A stretch of 64,000 bases of DNA from Halomicrobium salinisoli (GCF_020405185.1 NZ_CP084463.1:3286001-3350000); one strand, 5' to 3'. Positions 32,665 to 41,065 are shown, counted from the first letter of the stretch. Translations and numbers: made by a program. Notes: a model not told the origin generated them from the letters alone.

Positions 32665-33738
32665 CTATGCCTCGACGCCGTCGACGCGCTGCTCGAAGAG
32701 CCGCTCGCCGGTGTCGGCACAGGTCGCGGCCACCACGTCGTAGGACTGACAGCAGGACTCGACGGTCTCGGTGCCGAACTCGACCGCGCCGTCGCCGGTC
32801 GGACAGGTCTCGAGGAACAGGCGCAGGCCGTTCAGTAGCTGGCCCTTCCCCCGGGCCGGCAGGTCCGACCAGCCCGGGAGGCCCTCGTCCTCGAAGACGC
32901 GCGCGGCGGCGACGTCGGCCACGAGCGCGGCCTCGGAGGGCCACTGGCCGAGCCGGCGCCCGTCGCGCCTGAGCAGGCGCGCGCCGTTGTCGAACTCCTC
33001 GATCGCGTACTCGCCGTCCTCCAGACCGAAGGCCGCGGCGGCGTCGGGCGCCTCGACGGAGCCGGCGACCGCGTCCATCTCGTCGGTCCACCGGTCCTCG
33101 AACGCGTCGGCCAGACAGAGGTCGTCGCGGTCGTCACACGGTTCGAGCAGGCCCGCCTCCACGAGGAAGCGCTCGGGGTCGAGTTCCGCGTCGGACGCCG
33201 CGGCGTCCCCTTCGGCGTCGGCGGACGCCCCGTCGCCTTCCGGTTCCCCGTCGGCGTGCTCTGCGTCATCACCGGTCGCGGTTCCGTCGCCGCTCCGGTC
33301 CGGCGCGGCGCCGTTCCCCGTCGGTCCAGCGGTACCGACCTCGTTCACTCCATCGGTGGGCTCGCTTCGCTCGCCCACGCTGCTCGCGTGTCGTTCGCTT
33401 CGCTCACTCCCGCTCGCTCGTCCCGTGGGCTCGCTTCGCTCGCCCACGCTGCCCAGCCCCGTGTGCGCGGGCGGTTCCGGGTCCTTCCCGAACCAGGTCA
33501 GGACCTCCCGCGGGAGGTACCGCTTGGTCAGCGTCGGCGTCCCCGGGACCAGGTAGCCCCGCAGGTAGATCAGGACCGCGGAGGCGGCGAACGCGAGCGC
33601 CCCCTTCGCTCTCGACCGCCGTCCCAGCGCGACGGCGATCGCGGCCGCGATGACCAGGTTGACTACCGTGCAGGGGAGACAGCGGTTCTCCCCGGTGTAC
33701 TCCGGCTGTTCGAGCGCGTCGAGTACGTCCGGACTCAT
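32665..33738 (-). CDS. Haloarchaeal membrane protein with acidic repeat-containing linker
   Basis: A 357-residue protein starting at the ATG before SPDVLDALEQPEYTGENRCL. Near the N-terminus are LPCTVVNLVIAAAIAVALG and GALAFAASAVLIYLRGYLVP, two membrane spans, then LTKRYLPREVLTWFG. A linker of about 130 residues follows. It includes GERSEPT and SERSERHASS repeats encoded by an inserted genomic repeat (33356-33451). The C-terminal soluble domain carries Cys pairs (LLEPCDDRDDLCL, ESCCQSYDVVAATC), perhaps a metal or disulphide site. Function unknown; a TATA (CGTTTTATTTCG) is visible upstream. Confidence 0.7.
   Translation of the reverse strand: MSPDVLDALEQPEYTGENRCLPCTVVNLVIAAAIAVALGRRSRAKGALAFAASAVLIYLRGYLVPGTPTLTKRYLPREVLTWFGKDPEPPAHTGLGSVGERSEPTGRASGSERSERHASSVGERSEPTDGVNEVGTAGPTGNGAAPDRSGDGTATGDDAEHADGEPEGDGASADAEGDAAASDAELDPERFLVEAGLLEPCDDRDDLCLADAFEDRWTDEMDAVAGSVEAPDAAAAFGLEDGEYAIEEFDNGARLLRRDGRRLGQWPSEAALVADVAAARVFEDEGLPGWSDLPARGKGQLLNGLRLFLETCPTGDGAVEFGTETVESCCQSYDVVAATCADTGERLFEQRVDGVEA
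33356..33451 (-). repeat. 69-bp tandem repeat inside a coding sequence
   Basis: A palindromic 23-bp block (33356-33378) recurs at 33425-33447. The 69-base period is exactly 23 codons, so the frame is kept. The 42 bases at 33379-33420 are the reverse complement of intergenic 28981-29022. Confidence 0.9.
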
Positions 33739-33839
33739 CACGAATGTAATCGGACCGGTGGCGAAATAAAACGTGCCGCTCCGGGCGGCGCGGACGGCCG
33801 CCGGACAGTGCTGTCGGGACTGGCACCGCAGCCTCGGCG

Positions 33840-34274
33840 TCAGTCTCCCGCTTCCACCTCGATGGTCCCCGTCATGTCGCTGGTGACGTGGGGGACGCAG
33901 ACGTAGTCGTAGGTCCCGGGCTCCTCGAAGGCGTGCTCGAAGGTCGCGCCGACGGCCTCCGTCTCGTAGGTGTCGCCGTCCTCGTAGGACGTGAAGGGAT
34001 CGGCGCCCTCGGGCGACGCCGTCCGCGCGAGTTCGCCCGGGTCGCAGGCCACGTTGTGGTTGCGGCTCTCGAAGGACCACGTGACGGTCGTCCCGGCCGA
34101 GACGGTCAGCGTCTCCGGCCGGAAGGCGAGGCTGTCCCGCGGGCCGACGAGCACCTCGTTCTCCTCGCGGTCGAGTTCGGCCTCGCCGTCCCCGCCGAGA
34201 CACCCCGCGAGGCTCCCGACGACCGTCGCCCCCGCCGCCAGTGCCCCGCGCCGGAGCAGGTCGCGTCGTCGCAT
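33840..34274 (-). CDS. Halocyanin/plastocyanin-like blue copper lipoprotein
   Basis: A 144-residue electron carrier. The N-terminus has a Tat motif (RRRDLLRRG) and a lipobox (GSLAGC), so it is exported folded and lipid-anchored outside the cell. The cupredoxin fold has copper ligands His in SRNHNVAC and the Cys, His and Met of YVCVPHVTSDMTG. The start is the ATG at 34274; an upstream in-frame Met is not favoured because the Tat motif would be displaced. It may shuttle electrons to a terminal oxidase. The neighbour at 34364 is divergent. Confidence 0.88.
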   Translation of the reverse strand: MRRRDLLRRGALAAGATVVGSLAGCLGGDGEAELDREENEVLVGPRDSLAFRPETLTVSAGTTVTWSFESRNHNVACDPGELARTASPEGADPFTSYEDGDTYETEAVGATFEHAFEEPGTYDYVCVPHVTSDMTGTIEVEAGD

Positions 34275-34363
34275 AGCGGGGCCAGGGCCGCCCGCCACAG
34301 ATAGGTTTCCGTTCGCGACGGCCGGCAGAAGGACTACGACGTGACGCCGGCTCGTCTCGGTCG

Positions 34364-34585
34364 ATGCGACACGATCGGCTCCGGGCGGCGACCCGTGTGG
34401 GAGGGGCGGCCGTCGTCGGACTGATCGCGGCGGCGGTCGCCGTGGCCGTCCTGCCCACGTGTTCGGACCTCGGCGGCGGCGACCCCGTCTACTGCGTCGG
34501 CGGGCTGAGCAGTCTCGGCGCGATCAGGCTGGCGCTGGTCGCGCTCGTCGTCTGGCGGACCACGGTGTGGCTTCTGCTGCGGTAG
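34364..34585 (+). CDS. Small two-span membrane protein
   Basis: A 73-residue protein with two hydrophobic helices (VVGLIAAAVAVAVLP and AIRLALVALVVWRTTVWLLL) separated by a short loop holding two Cys (LPTCSDLGGGDPVYCVGG), which may form a disulphide. The family is not recognised. It lies divergent from the copper protein and 116 bases before the pilin gene. Confidence 0.55.
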   Translation: MRHDRLRAATRVGGAAVVGLIAAAVAVAVLPTCSDLGGGDPVYCVGGLSSLGAIRLALVALVVWRTTVWLLLR

Positions 34586-34661
34586 TCGCGAGTCGCGTCG
34601 ACGGTACGACCCGGGAAACCGGACGGGAACGGCGCGGTTTATTCTCGTGAAACAGCCGAAC

Positions 34662-34669
34662 TATATTTA
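34662..34669 (+). promoter_or_regulatory. TATA element of the pilin gene
   Basis: TATATTTA lies 32-39 bases before the ATG at 34701. Confidence 0.55.
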
Positions 34670-34700
34670 ACGACAGTATGGGATTCTTACGTTGCAATTC

Positions 34701-35234
34701 ATGGTGGAAAGCAGGGTGGAGGGTGACGGCGGACGAGGCGTGTCCCCGGTCGTGGGCGTGGTACTCGTGACGGCCATCGTGGTCGCGCTGGCGGCCCTGT
34801 TCGCGACGACGGCGCTCGGATTCGGTGACGAGCTGCGGGAACCGGCCCCGACCGGCTCCGTCGCCGTCGAGTACGTCCCCAGCGGCGAGGACAACACCGA
34901 CAACAGGCCGTACGTGACGATCACCTACCAGTCGGGGGACACCGCCGACGGGGACGACATCTACGTCGTCGACGGCGACGGCAACTCGGTCGCGTGGTCG
35001 GACGTCTGGACCGGCGGCCCGGAGGTGAGCGCCGGCGAGTACATCCACGTCGACGGCAACCAGAGCGACGGAGCGCTGAACGACCTCTGTGCGGCCGGGC
35101 AGACCTACCGCGTCGTCTTCCGGGACGGCGGTCGCTCGACCACCGTCCTCGACTGGACGGTCCCCCGCGACCCCTCGCTGCCGTCGAGTTCCTCCTCCGA
35201 CGACGATGGCGACGGCATCCCCGACTGGTGCTGA
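34701..35234 (+). CDS. Type IV pilin-like protein
   Basis: A 177-residue protein with the archaeal class III (prepilin) signal: GGRGVSPVVGVVLVTAIVVA, cleaved by PibD-type peptidase before the hydrophobic helix. The helix would pack in a pilus core. The rest is an acidic exposed domain ending in SSSSSDDDGDGIPDWC, a calcium-binding-like Asp-rich loop with a terminal Cys. A TTG-initiated extension is ignored. No assembly ATPase is nearby, so it may be a stand-alone adhesion pilin. Confidence 0.78.
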   Translation: MVESRVEGDGGRGVSPVVGVVLVTAIVVALAALFATTALGFGDELREPAPTGSVAVEYVPSGEDNTDNRPYVTITYQSGDTADGDDIYVVDGDGNSVAWSDVWTGGPEVSAGEYIHVDGNQSDGALNDLCAAGQTYRVVFRDGGRSTTVLDWTVPRDPSLPSSSSSDDDGDGIPDWC

Positions 35235-35331
35235 CGGCGGTCGCGTAGCGGACGCGGACGACCGGGCGCAGTACCGCCCACCGGCTCGCCGCGATCGACG
35301 GTCTAAACAGCGACCGTCCCTATGGGCCCCC

Positions 35332-36675
35332 GTGAACGGCAACGATCGGGCGATCGTCGCGCTCGTGATGGTGGCCCACGCGCTGGTGCACACCTACGAG
35401 CTGGCGGTGCCGATCTTCCTGCCGATCTGGCTCGCGGAGTTCTCGGTGATCGACCTCGGGGTCACCCAGATCGCGGTGACGACGGCGACGCTCGGGGCGG
35501 CGGTCACCGTCGGCTACGGGCTGTTCGGCGTCGGCGCGCTGCCCGCGGGCGTGCTCGTCGACCGGTACGGCTCGCGGCGGCTCATCGCCGGCTGCCTGCT
35601 CGGCATGGCCGGCTCGTTCGTCGCGCTCGGCCTCGCGCCCGGCGTCCCCACCATCGCGCTCGCGCTGGCCGTCTGGGGCGTCGCGGCCTCCGTCTACCAC
35701 CCGGCCGGCCTCGCGCTCGTCTCCAAGGGCGTCCGCGAGCGGGGCACGGGGTTCGCGTACCACGGCGTCGCGGGCAACCTCGGGATCGGCCTCGGCCCGC
35801 TGGCGGCCACCGTCCTCCTGCTCGTCCTCGAGTGGCGCACCGTCGCGCTGCTGCTGGCCGCGCCCGCCCTCCTCGGCGCCGTCTACGCCGTCCGCGCCCG
35901 CTTCGACGAGACGGCCGCCGTCGACTCGGGGGCGGCCGCCGACGGCGGCAGCCGGGAGGACGCCGCCGAGAGTACCGACGACGCCGGCGGCCCCGGTGCC
36001 GGCGGCGTGGACTCGCTCGCGGAGTTCCTCGGCGAGTCGCGGCGGCTGTTCGCGAGCGCCTTCGCGCTCGTGTTCGTGCTCGTCATGTGCTCGGGGCTGT
36101 ACTACCGCGGCTTCCTGACCTTCCTGCCGGAGCTGCTGGACGACCTGCCCGGGTTCGGGCCGGTCCGGGTCGCCGCCGTCCTCCCGGGGCCGCTGCTGGA
36201 CGCGCTGGGCGTCGCCGCCGGCGACGGGCGCACCCTCGCGCCGAGCCGGTACTTCTACTCCGCGCTCCTGCTCGTCGGCGTGATCGGGCAGTACGCCGGC
36301 GGCAAGCTCACCGATCGGGTCCCGGTCGAGTACGGCATCGTCGGCGGCTTCGGCGCGCTCGCCGTCCTCGTGTTGCTGTTTCTCCCCGCCGCCGAGCTCG
36401 GCGTCTGGCCGCTGCTGGTCCTCGGCGCGGCGCTCGGCGTCGTCATGTTCGGCGTCCAGCCGATCAACCAGGCCACCATCGCCGAGTACTCCCCCGCCGA
36501 TGCCCGGGGCCTGTCCTACGGCTTCTCCTACCTGGGCATCTTCGGCGTCGGCGCGCTGGGCGCGACGGTCGCCGGGACGGTCCTCACCGTAGCGTCGCCG
36601 CCGGCGCTCTTTGCGGTGCTGGCCGTGCTAGCAGCGGCGGCGGGGATTGTTGGAGTGATCCTGCTGCGGGGGTGA
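35332..36675 (+). CDS. Major facilitator superfamily transporter
   Basis: A 447-residue transporter starting at GTG 35332 (VNGNDRAIVALVMVAHALVH); the longer frame upstream reads through the pilin gene and is not real. About 12 hydrophobic segments are seen. The loop between helices 2 and 3 (LVDRYGSRRLIAG) is the MFS signature. An acidic central loop of about 35 residues separates the two halves. The set of residues resembles fosmidomycin-resistance/drug efflux members, but substrate is unknown. It ends just before the AT-rich island. Confidence 0.85.
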   Translation: MNGNDRAIVALVMVAHALVHTYELAVPIFLPIWLAEFSVIDLGVTQIAVTTATLGAAVTVGYGLFGVGALPAGVLVDRYGSRRLIAGCLLGMAGSFVALGLAPGVPTIALALAVWGVAASVYHPAGLALVSKGVRERGTGFAYHGVAGNLGIGLGPLAATVLLLVLEWRTVALLLAAPALLGAVYAVRARFDETAAVDSGAAADGGSREDAAESTDDAGGPGAGGVDSLAEFLGESRRLFASAFALVFVLVMCSGLYYRGFLTFLPELLDDLPGFGPVRVAAVLPGPLLDALGVAAGDGRTLAPSRYFYSALLLVGVIGQYAGGKLTDRVPVEYGIVGGFGALAVLVLLFLPAAELGVWPLLVLGAALGVVMFGVQPINQATIAEYSPADARGLSYGFSYLGIFGVGALGATVAGTVLTVASPPALFAVLAVLAAAAGIVGVILLRG

Positions 36676-36752
36676 CGGACTTTGTTTGAGGAAAATATGG
36701 CATCAGAAGGGAGAAAGAGTGACACCAGTGATAGAGTCTACACTATATTCTT

Positions 36753-37037
36753 CTAGTATAAATATATGTATATCAAGACGGATGAGGTGAGAGCTGCAGT
36801 GATTACGATTAATAATAGTACGTTATTTACCATCTGACTATATTCATGTGTGGGGTATAAGTATAGTGCCGCAAACATTAGTGACGAAACTATACCGATT
36901 AAATACTCCTTACTATCTGAATCTAGGTATGAGTATATTGATATCATCAGAGACAGAGCTATTGAGAATATGAGGAGGTGTCTACCGACGGACATTAGGG
37001 CTAGTACCTCCAACGTACCCTGGGGTACTAATAACAC
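36753..37037 (-). CDS. Small three-span membrane protein next to the halocin-like gene
   Basis: A 94-residue product if started at the GTG at 37037 (overlapping the halocin-like gene by 10 bases), or 80 residues from the ATG at 36995. Three hydrophobic helices are seen (HLLIFSIALSLMISIYSYL; LIGIVSSLMFAALYLY; VNNVLLLIVITAALTSSVLI). Its AT-rich codon use matches the island. Position right behind a peptide-antibiotic precursor suggests an immunity or export helper. This is inference; no family is recognised. Confidence 0.55.
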   Translation of the reverse strand: MLLVPQGTLEVLALMSVGRHLLIFSIALSLMISIYSYLDSDSKEYLIGIVSSLMFAALYLYPTHEYSQMVNNVLLLIVITAALTSSVLIYIYLY

Positions 37038-37933
37038 TGTGATGGCAAGGTTTCCTTATCACCATTGCAACAAACCCCATCCTCAAGCTCCTCAGGCACG
37101 CACTCGGAGAACGTTCTACAATCGTCTCCAATATCACAAGTCACTGTTGCAACACCCGTACCTATTACACTAGCAAGACAATGGCCGCATGCTTTTTTGA
37201 GAATACCGCGGGTAATAGCGCATGATCCACAGGATAGAACAGCGTGGGTGGCTGTACTAGCGATCGCTCCGACACATACCCAATTCGTAGATTCACAGAC
37301 TGTCTTGTCCTTTATGCATGTCGAGCAACCATTATGGAACGAGCTGGCTTTAACCCTGTCTTGGGGAAGGATATCTTCTTTAGAAACTGTATTAGTTGCT
37401 GAGTCTACGCCATCATCTTCAACAACAGTTGATGTGATGCTGACCTGACTTGAGCTATCTTCACTCTGGGCCGATACAGTTGATGAATTACTTTGATCAG
37501 TAATTTCGTATCCTTCAACATTATAAATATCTTTACCATTGTAATCTCCCACCGAAACATCGTCTATGCCGTTATATAAGATGAAGACCTCATCATTTGG
37601 CCCAACATTAGTGCCTGAGAAGGGTATTAGGACTACGTATCTCTCTTCACCGTTCTCTTCTTCTACCTGATATGCCCTGATACCACTCCTGTTCGGCCGA
37701 TATCCCTTCCTTACAAAGTGTTCAACTATTTGTCTGGCATCTCCATCTCTCATTACCTTCCCTAATACACTAACGAGCTCTCTTCTACCTACCTTATTTA
37801 CATCTATTTCTATATCATTATTATCAGTATTGTGACAGCTTGCAATATTACTACCAGCCACTAAGCCTGAGGAACCAATCAGTTTCAGGGCATCACGCCG
37901 CGAGAGGCTTTTTTCTTCATCGCAAATACACAT
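37028..37933 (-). CDS. Halocin C8-like secreted precursor with Cys-rich C-terminus
   Basis: A 301-residue protein. It has a Tat signal (LSRRDALKLIGSSGLVAG), a middle domain to about residue 195, and a Cys-rich C-terminal stretch from about residue 200 with 14 Cys (starting NGCSTCIKDKTVC). This is the layout of the halocin C8 precursor. There the C-terminal peptide is released as an antimicrobial, and the N-terminal part gives immunity. The spacing of Cys is similar but not identical, with four more Cys than the classical 10. Whether it is an active halocin is inferred. It is followed by a small membrane protein gene. Confidence 0.72.
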   Translation of the reverse strand: MCICDEEKSLSRRDALKLIGSSGLVAGSNIASCHNTDNNDIEIDVNKVGRRELVSVLGKVMRDGDARQIVEHFVRKGYRPNRSGIRAYQVEEENGEERYVVLIPFSGTNVGPNDEVFILYNGIDDVSVGDYNGKDIYNVEGYEITDQSNSSTVSAQSEDSSSQVSITSTVVEDDGVDSATNTVSKEDILPQDRVKASSFHNGCSTCIKDKTVCESTNWVCVGAIASTATHAVLSCGSCAITRGILKKACGHCLASVIGTGVATVTCDIGDDCRTFSECVPEELEDGVCCNGDKETLPSQCY

Positions 37934-37946
37934 GTTATCGGACAGT

Positions 37947-37985
37947 ACTTATATATTTATATTATATTCCCATATATTTTAAGTT
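37947..37985 (-). promoter_or_regulatory. AT-rich promoter of the halocin-like gene
   Basis: This stretch is almost pure A/T (for example TATATATTTATATTATATT) and lies just upstream of the ATG at 37933. It can supply a TATA at leaderless spacing. Confidence 0.4.
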
Positions 37986-38046
37986 CTATATTGATAAATG
38001 TATTTTCGCCGCGTCCAGGTCCTGGATTGATTCAGAAAATAGCAGT

Positions 38047-40230
38047 TCAGAACTTCTCCAGCAGGTCCCCGTAGAACGCGGCGTCCTCGTCGCTCGCGGC
38101 GTCGCCGTCGGCGAGCTTCTCGACGATCAGCTCCGGCGTCGAGCGGGCGAGCGTCCCCTTGACGGGCGAGCGGTTGACGCGCAGTTCGCCGTCCTCCAGC
38201 CCCTCGGCCTGGATGCCGTCCACGGTGAGGTCGGCGTCGGCGGCGTCGATGACGTCGCCGGCGAGGTGGGAGACGAAGACGGCCGTCGCGTCGCGCTCGG
38301 CCAGCGCCTCCAGGATGCCCGCGATGATGGTCGCGGCGGCGCCCGGCTCGGTGATGCTCTCCAGTTCGTCGACGAGGACCATCACGCCCGCACCGTCAGA
38401 GCGCTGCTCTGACGAGCCTCCGCTCGCTTCGCTCGCGGAGACGTCGCTCGCCTCGCCGCCGTCGGAACTCCGTTCCGACGAGGATCGCGATCCGTCGGAT
38501 CGCTCACCGCCGTCTGCCGCCGCGGCGTCGCCGCCCGCCTCGCCGGCGCCCTCCGCCGAGACGCCCGTCACGAGGTCGCCGAACTGCCGCAGCGTCGACT
38601 CGAAGGCGCCGGCGTCCAGCGTCCCCTGGGTCTTGGCGTGGTAGTGCAGCTCGCGGACGCGCTCGATCCGGGCGTCCTCGGCGGGCACGGGCAGGCCCAT
38701 GTGCGCGAGCGTGGTCACCAGCCCCACCAGGTCCAGCGTGGAGGTCTTGCCGCCGCTGTTGACGCCCGACAGCAGCGCGACCCCGTCGACGCGGTAGTCG
38801 ACGGGGTCGACCTCGTCGAAGGGGACGTCCAGCAGGGGCGAGCGGCCGCCCTCGATGGCGAATCCCTCGACGGGCTCGGCCGCCGCCTCGTCGTCGCTCA
38901 CTCCACTCACCGTCGGCATCGTGCACTCGAAGTCGCGGGCGAACCGCGCGACGGCGAGTTCCACGTCCAGTTCCAGCGCCGCGTCGACCAGCGCCTCGGC
39001 GTCCGCGCGCAGCCCGGCGAGGTCGTCGGCCAGGTCGCGCTTGAGCCGGGCCGCGCGCCGGTCGCGGGCGGTGGTCAGTTCCTCGCGCAGGCGGGAGACC
39101 ACGTCCTCCTCGCGCTCGACGGGATACGTGGGCTCGTCGGGGAACGCCCGCCGGGCGACGGACTCCGTGTCCTCCAGCGCCAGCGCGTCGACGAGGTGGT
39201 CGCGGGCCTTCTCGACGGCGGCGGCGTACTCGTCGGACAGCTCCCGGGAGAGCAGCGAGTCGACGCCGGCGCCGCGCTCGACCAGCGACAGCAGGTCCGT
39301 CCCCTCGATGGTGACGTCGCGCTCCTCGATGGCCTCCCGGAGGTGGTCGTTGGCGACCGACTCCGCCGTGGAGACCGCCGCGTCGAGGTCGTCGACCGCG
39401 GTCGACAGCCGGTCCAGCTCGTCGTCGTCGCGGACGCCGCCCTCCTCGTCCAGTCGCTCCAGGGCCCCCTCCAGCGTGTCGAGGTCGCAGGGAGGTTCGA
39501 GGTCAGCGGCGCGGTGAACCTGCGCCGCCGCCCGCAGGCGGTCACGGTTGCGCGCGAAGAAGGCCAGCGGCCGCTCGGGGACGACGTCGGCGGGGTTCTC
39601 CAGCGCGTCGGGCTCGACGCGGACGTCGCCCTCGACGTCGACCCCGGAGAACGCCTCGTCGAGGACGACCACGGTCGCGTAGCTGCGGGCCAGCTCGCCC
39701 ACCTGGCGCGCGTCGTCGACCACCTCGACGCTCACCTCCGGGATGGCCTCCTTCGCCTCGGCGTAGCGCTCGGCGTCGCTGGTGGCCAGACACCGGTCGC
39801 GCACGCGCACGTCGCCCGGCTCGGTCAGGGGCTCGACGTCGCCCAGCGCCGCCAGCACCTCGTCGGTCGGCTCGCGCTCCATCGCCTCGCGGGCGAACTC
39901 GCGGACCTCGCGGATGCGGCCGGGCTCGCCGCTGGGGTAGAGCGTCTCCAGACGCCTGGCGGCGTAGTCCGTGACGGTCCGCTCCCTGAGCAGGTCCAGC
40001 GCGGACCGGTAGAGCTCCCGGGCCCGGTCCGTGGCCGGGAAGCCGCCGGGGTCGTCGTGTTCGGCCCGGATGGCTGCCCGGGCGATGCGCGCCGCTCGCC
40101 CCTCGCTGACGCCCGGGGCCTTCGCCAGCGTCGCCACGTCGCCCTCCCGCAGGGCCCGCTCGGGGTCGTCCAGTTCACGGAGTGACGCGGCGGTCTTGGC
40201 TCCCACGCCCGGGACCGATTCCAACTCCAT
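38047..40230 (-). CDS. MutS-family ATPase with N-terminal helix-hairpin-helix
   Basis: A 727-residue protein. The start ELESVPGVGAKTAASLRELD is a helix-hairpin-helix DNA-binding motif, with a second in APGVSEGRAARIA. A coiled clamp-like middle follows. The C-terminal ABC ATPase has Walker A LLSGVNSGGKTSTLDLVG, Walker B VMVLVDELESITEPG, and the switch FVSHLAGDV. The MutS1 mismatch-binding domain is absent, as in MutS5/MutS2-like archaeal proteins, so recombination or junction processing is more likely than classical mismatch repair. A serine-rich linker near 560-610 is encoded by four palindromes. It borders element B. Confidence 0.82.
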   Translation of the reverse strand: MELESVPGVGAKTAASLRELDDPERALREGDVATLAKAPGVSEGRAARIARAAIRAEHDDPGGFPATDRARELYRSALDLLRERTVTDYAARRLETLYPSGEPGRIREVREFAREAMEREPTDEVLAALGDVEPLTEPGDVRVRDRCLATSDAERYAEAKEAIPEVSVEVVDDARQVGELARSYATVVVLDEAFSGVDVEGDVRVEPDALENPADVVPERPLAFFARNRDRLRAAAQVHRAADLEPPCDLDTLEGALERLDEEGGVRDDDELDRLSTAVDDLDAAVSTAESVANDHLREAIEERDVTIEGTDLLSLVERGAGVDSLLSRELSDEYAAAVEKARDHLVDALALEDTESVARRAFPDEPTYPVEREEDVVSRLREELTTARDRRAARLKRDLADDLAGLRADAEALVDAALELDVELAVARFARDFECTMPTVSGVSDDEAAAEPVEGFAIEGGRSPLLDVPFDEVDPVDYRVDGVALLSGVNSGGKTSTLDLVGLVTTLAHMGLPVPAEDARIERVRELHYHAKTQGTLDAGAFESTLRQFGDLVTGVSAEGAGEAGGDAAAADGGERSDGSRSSSERSSDGGEASDVSASEASGGSSEQRSDGAGVMVLVDELESITEPGAAATIIAGILEALAERDATAVFVSHLAGDVIDAADADLTVDGIQAEGLEDGELRVNRSPVKGTLARSTPELIVEKLADGDAASDEDAAFYGDLLEKF
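38396..38503 (-). repeat. Four consecutive perfect hairpins within the MutS-family gene
   Basis: 38396-38412 (TCAGAGC/GCTCTGA), 38418-38440 (CTCCGC/GCGGAG), 38461-38479 (GTCGGAAC/GTTCCGAC) and 38487-38503 (GCGATCC/GGATCGC). Three of the four have 3-base loops. The frame is kept and encodes a Ser/Asp/Glu-rich linker. Confidence 0.85.
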
Positions 40231-40342
40231 CGGACCCCCTTTCGTCGTCGGTCAGGAAAAACCCTCCCGCTCGCCGCTAGCAGTATATCGACACCACGTT
40301 GGTTCGTCCGGGGCGACGTGCGGTGCTGTTGGAGACGGAAAC

Positions 40343-40598
40343 AACCAGAAAGCCCCCGTCCGCTCCGGTCGAGGGGCTCGCTGCGCGCGCTCGCTGCGCT
40401 CGCGTGCTTGCGTCGCCCGTCTTCCCGGAGCGGACGGCCCCTTTCAGTCCCACCCTTTGGCTTGCCGGTCAGCCGACACGGGTGGGACTGAAAGGGGCGG
40501 CTGGCTGAACGAACCTCGACGACGCAAGCACCGAGGGAACGAAGTGACCGAGGCGCGCAGCGAGTCGCGGGAGTTCAGCCAGCCGGGGCTTTCTGGTT
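40343..40598 (+). repeat. Four-way-junction element B (structured repeat)
   Basis: 256 bp with the same plan as element A. The outer stem is 40343-40356 with 40585-40598 (14 bp). Arm 1 is 40357-40368 with 40425-40436 (12 bp), arm 2 is 40437-40455 with 40480-40498 (19 bp), and arm 3 is 40499-40510 with 40573-40584 (12 bp). All are perfect, with no unpaired base at the junction. The loops of arms 1 and 3 pair twice (40377-40388 with 40553-40564; 40404-40415 with 40520-40531). It lies between divergent genes for a MutS-family ATPase and a winged-helix protein, in the same orientation as A. Confidence 0.9.
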
Positions 40599-40671
40599 TT
40601 GTCACCCTGAATTGCATCCGATCCTAGACCGCGCCCGGGTCGCTTTTGGCCGCCGACCGAGTAGTTTGGGT

Positions 40672-41007
40672 ATGCCTATCGATGCCCACACGTTCGAGAC
40701 GGAGGGCGAGGGGGAGTTCTCGATCGAACGGTCGATCGAGACCTTCCTCCACTCCAACCCCGAGCGGGCGTACAACCTCCGGGAGGTGACAGCCGAGGTG
40801 ATGGGCGAGGGGGTCTCGGAGCGCAACGTCGAGCGACCGACCGACATGCAGACGTTCATGGCGGAGTTCGTCGACGTGACGACGGTCAGCGCGATCCTCG
40901 ACAGGCTGGTCAACCGCGGCGTGGTCGAGCGCCGCCTGCTCGACGCCGGCAGCGGGAAGCGGAGCTACTACCGGACGAGAGCCACCGACGACACTGACGA
41001 CTCGTGA
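40672..41007 (+). CDS. Winged-helix protein of unknown function
   Basis: A 111-residue protein starting at the ATG before PIDAHTFETEGEGEFSIERS. The winged helix spans about residues 20-100 (SIETFLHSNPERAYNLREVT ... VSAILDRLVNRGVVERRLLD), with an acidic C-terminus. A preceding in-frame ATG (40612) overlaps the tail of element B and is not favoured. It may be a MarR-like regulator, resembling the antitoxin-type protein at 20293 in layout, but no toxin gene follows. Confidence 0.65.
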   Translation: MPIDAHTFETEGEGEFSIERSIETFLHSNPERAYNLREVTAEVMGEGVSERNVERPTDMQTFMAEFVDVTTVSAILDRLVNRGVVERRLLDAGSGKRSYYRTRATDDTDDS

Positions 41008-41065
41008 CGCGACACGACGGAACAGCGACAGATTCTTGCCCGTTCGCGCCCGCGTTGTACGTCTA

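Larger units (their letters stand above)
36690..38040. other. AT-rich island containing the halocin-like genes
   Basis: Base composition changes sharply at about 36690 and again at about 38040. Inside, AT-rich codons (such as AAT, ATA, AGA) replace the GC-rich ones used on both sides. It holds two minus-strand genes and an AT-rich promoter. The flanks show no clear transposase or att repeats. It is a likely recent acquisition. Confidence 0.8.

Noticed and set aside
36690..38040. Insertion sequence or provirus around the halocin-like genes
   Set aside because: No transposase, integrase or clear terminal repeats were seen at either boundary. Only composition supports transfer.
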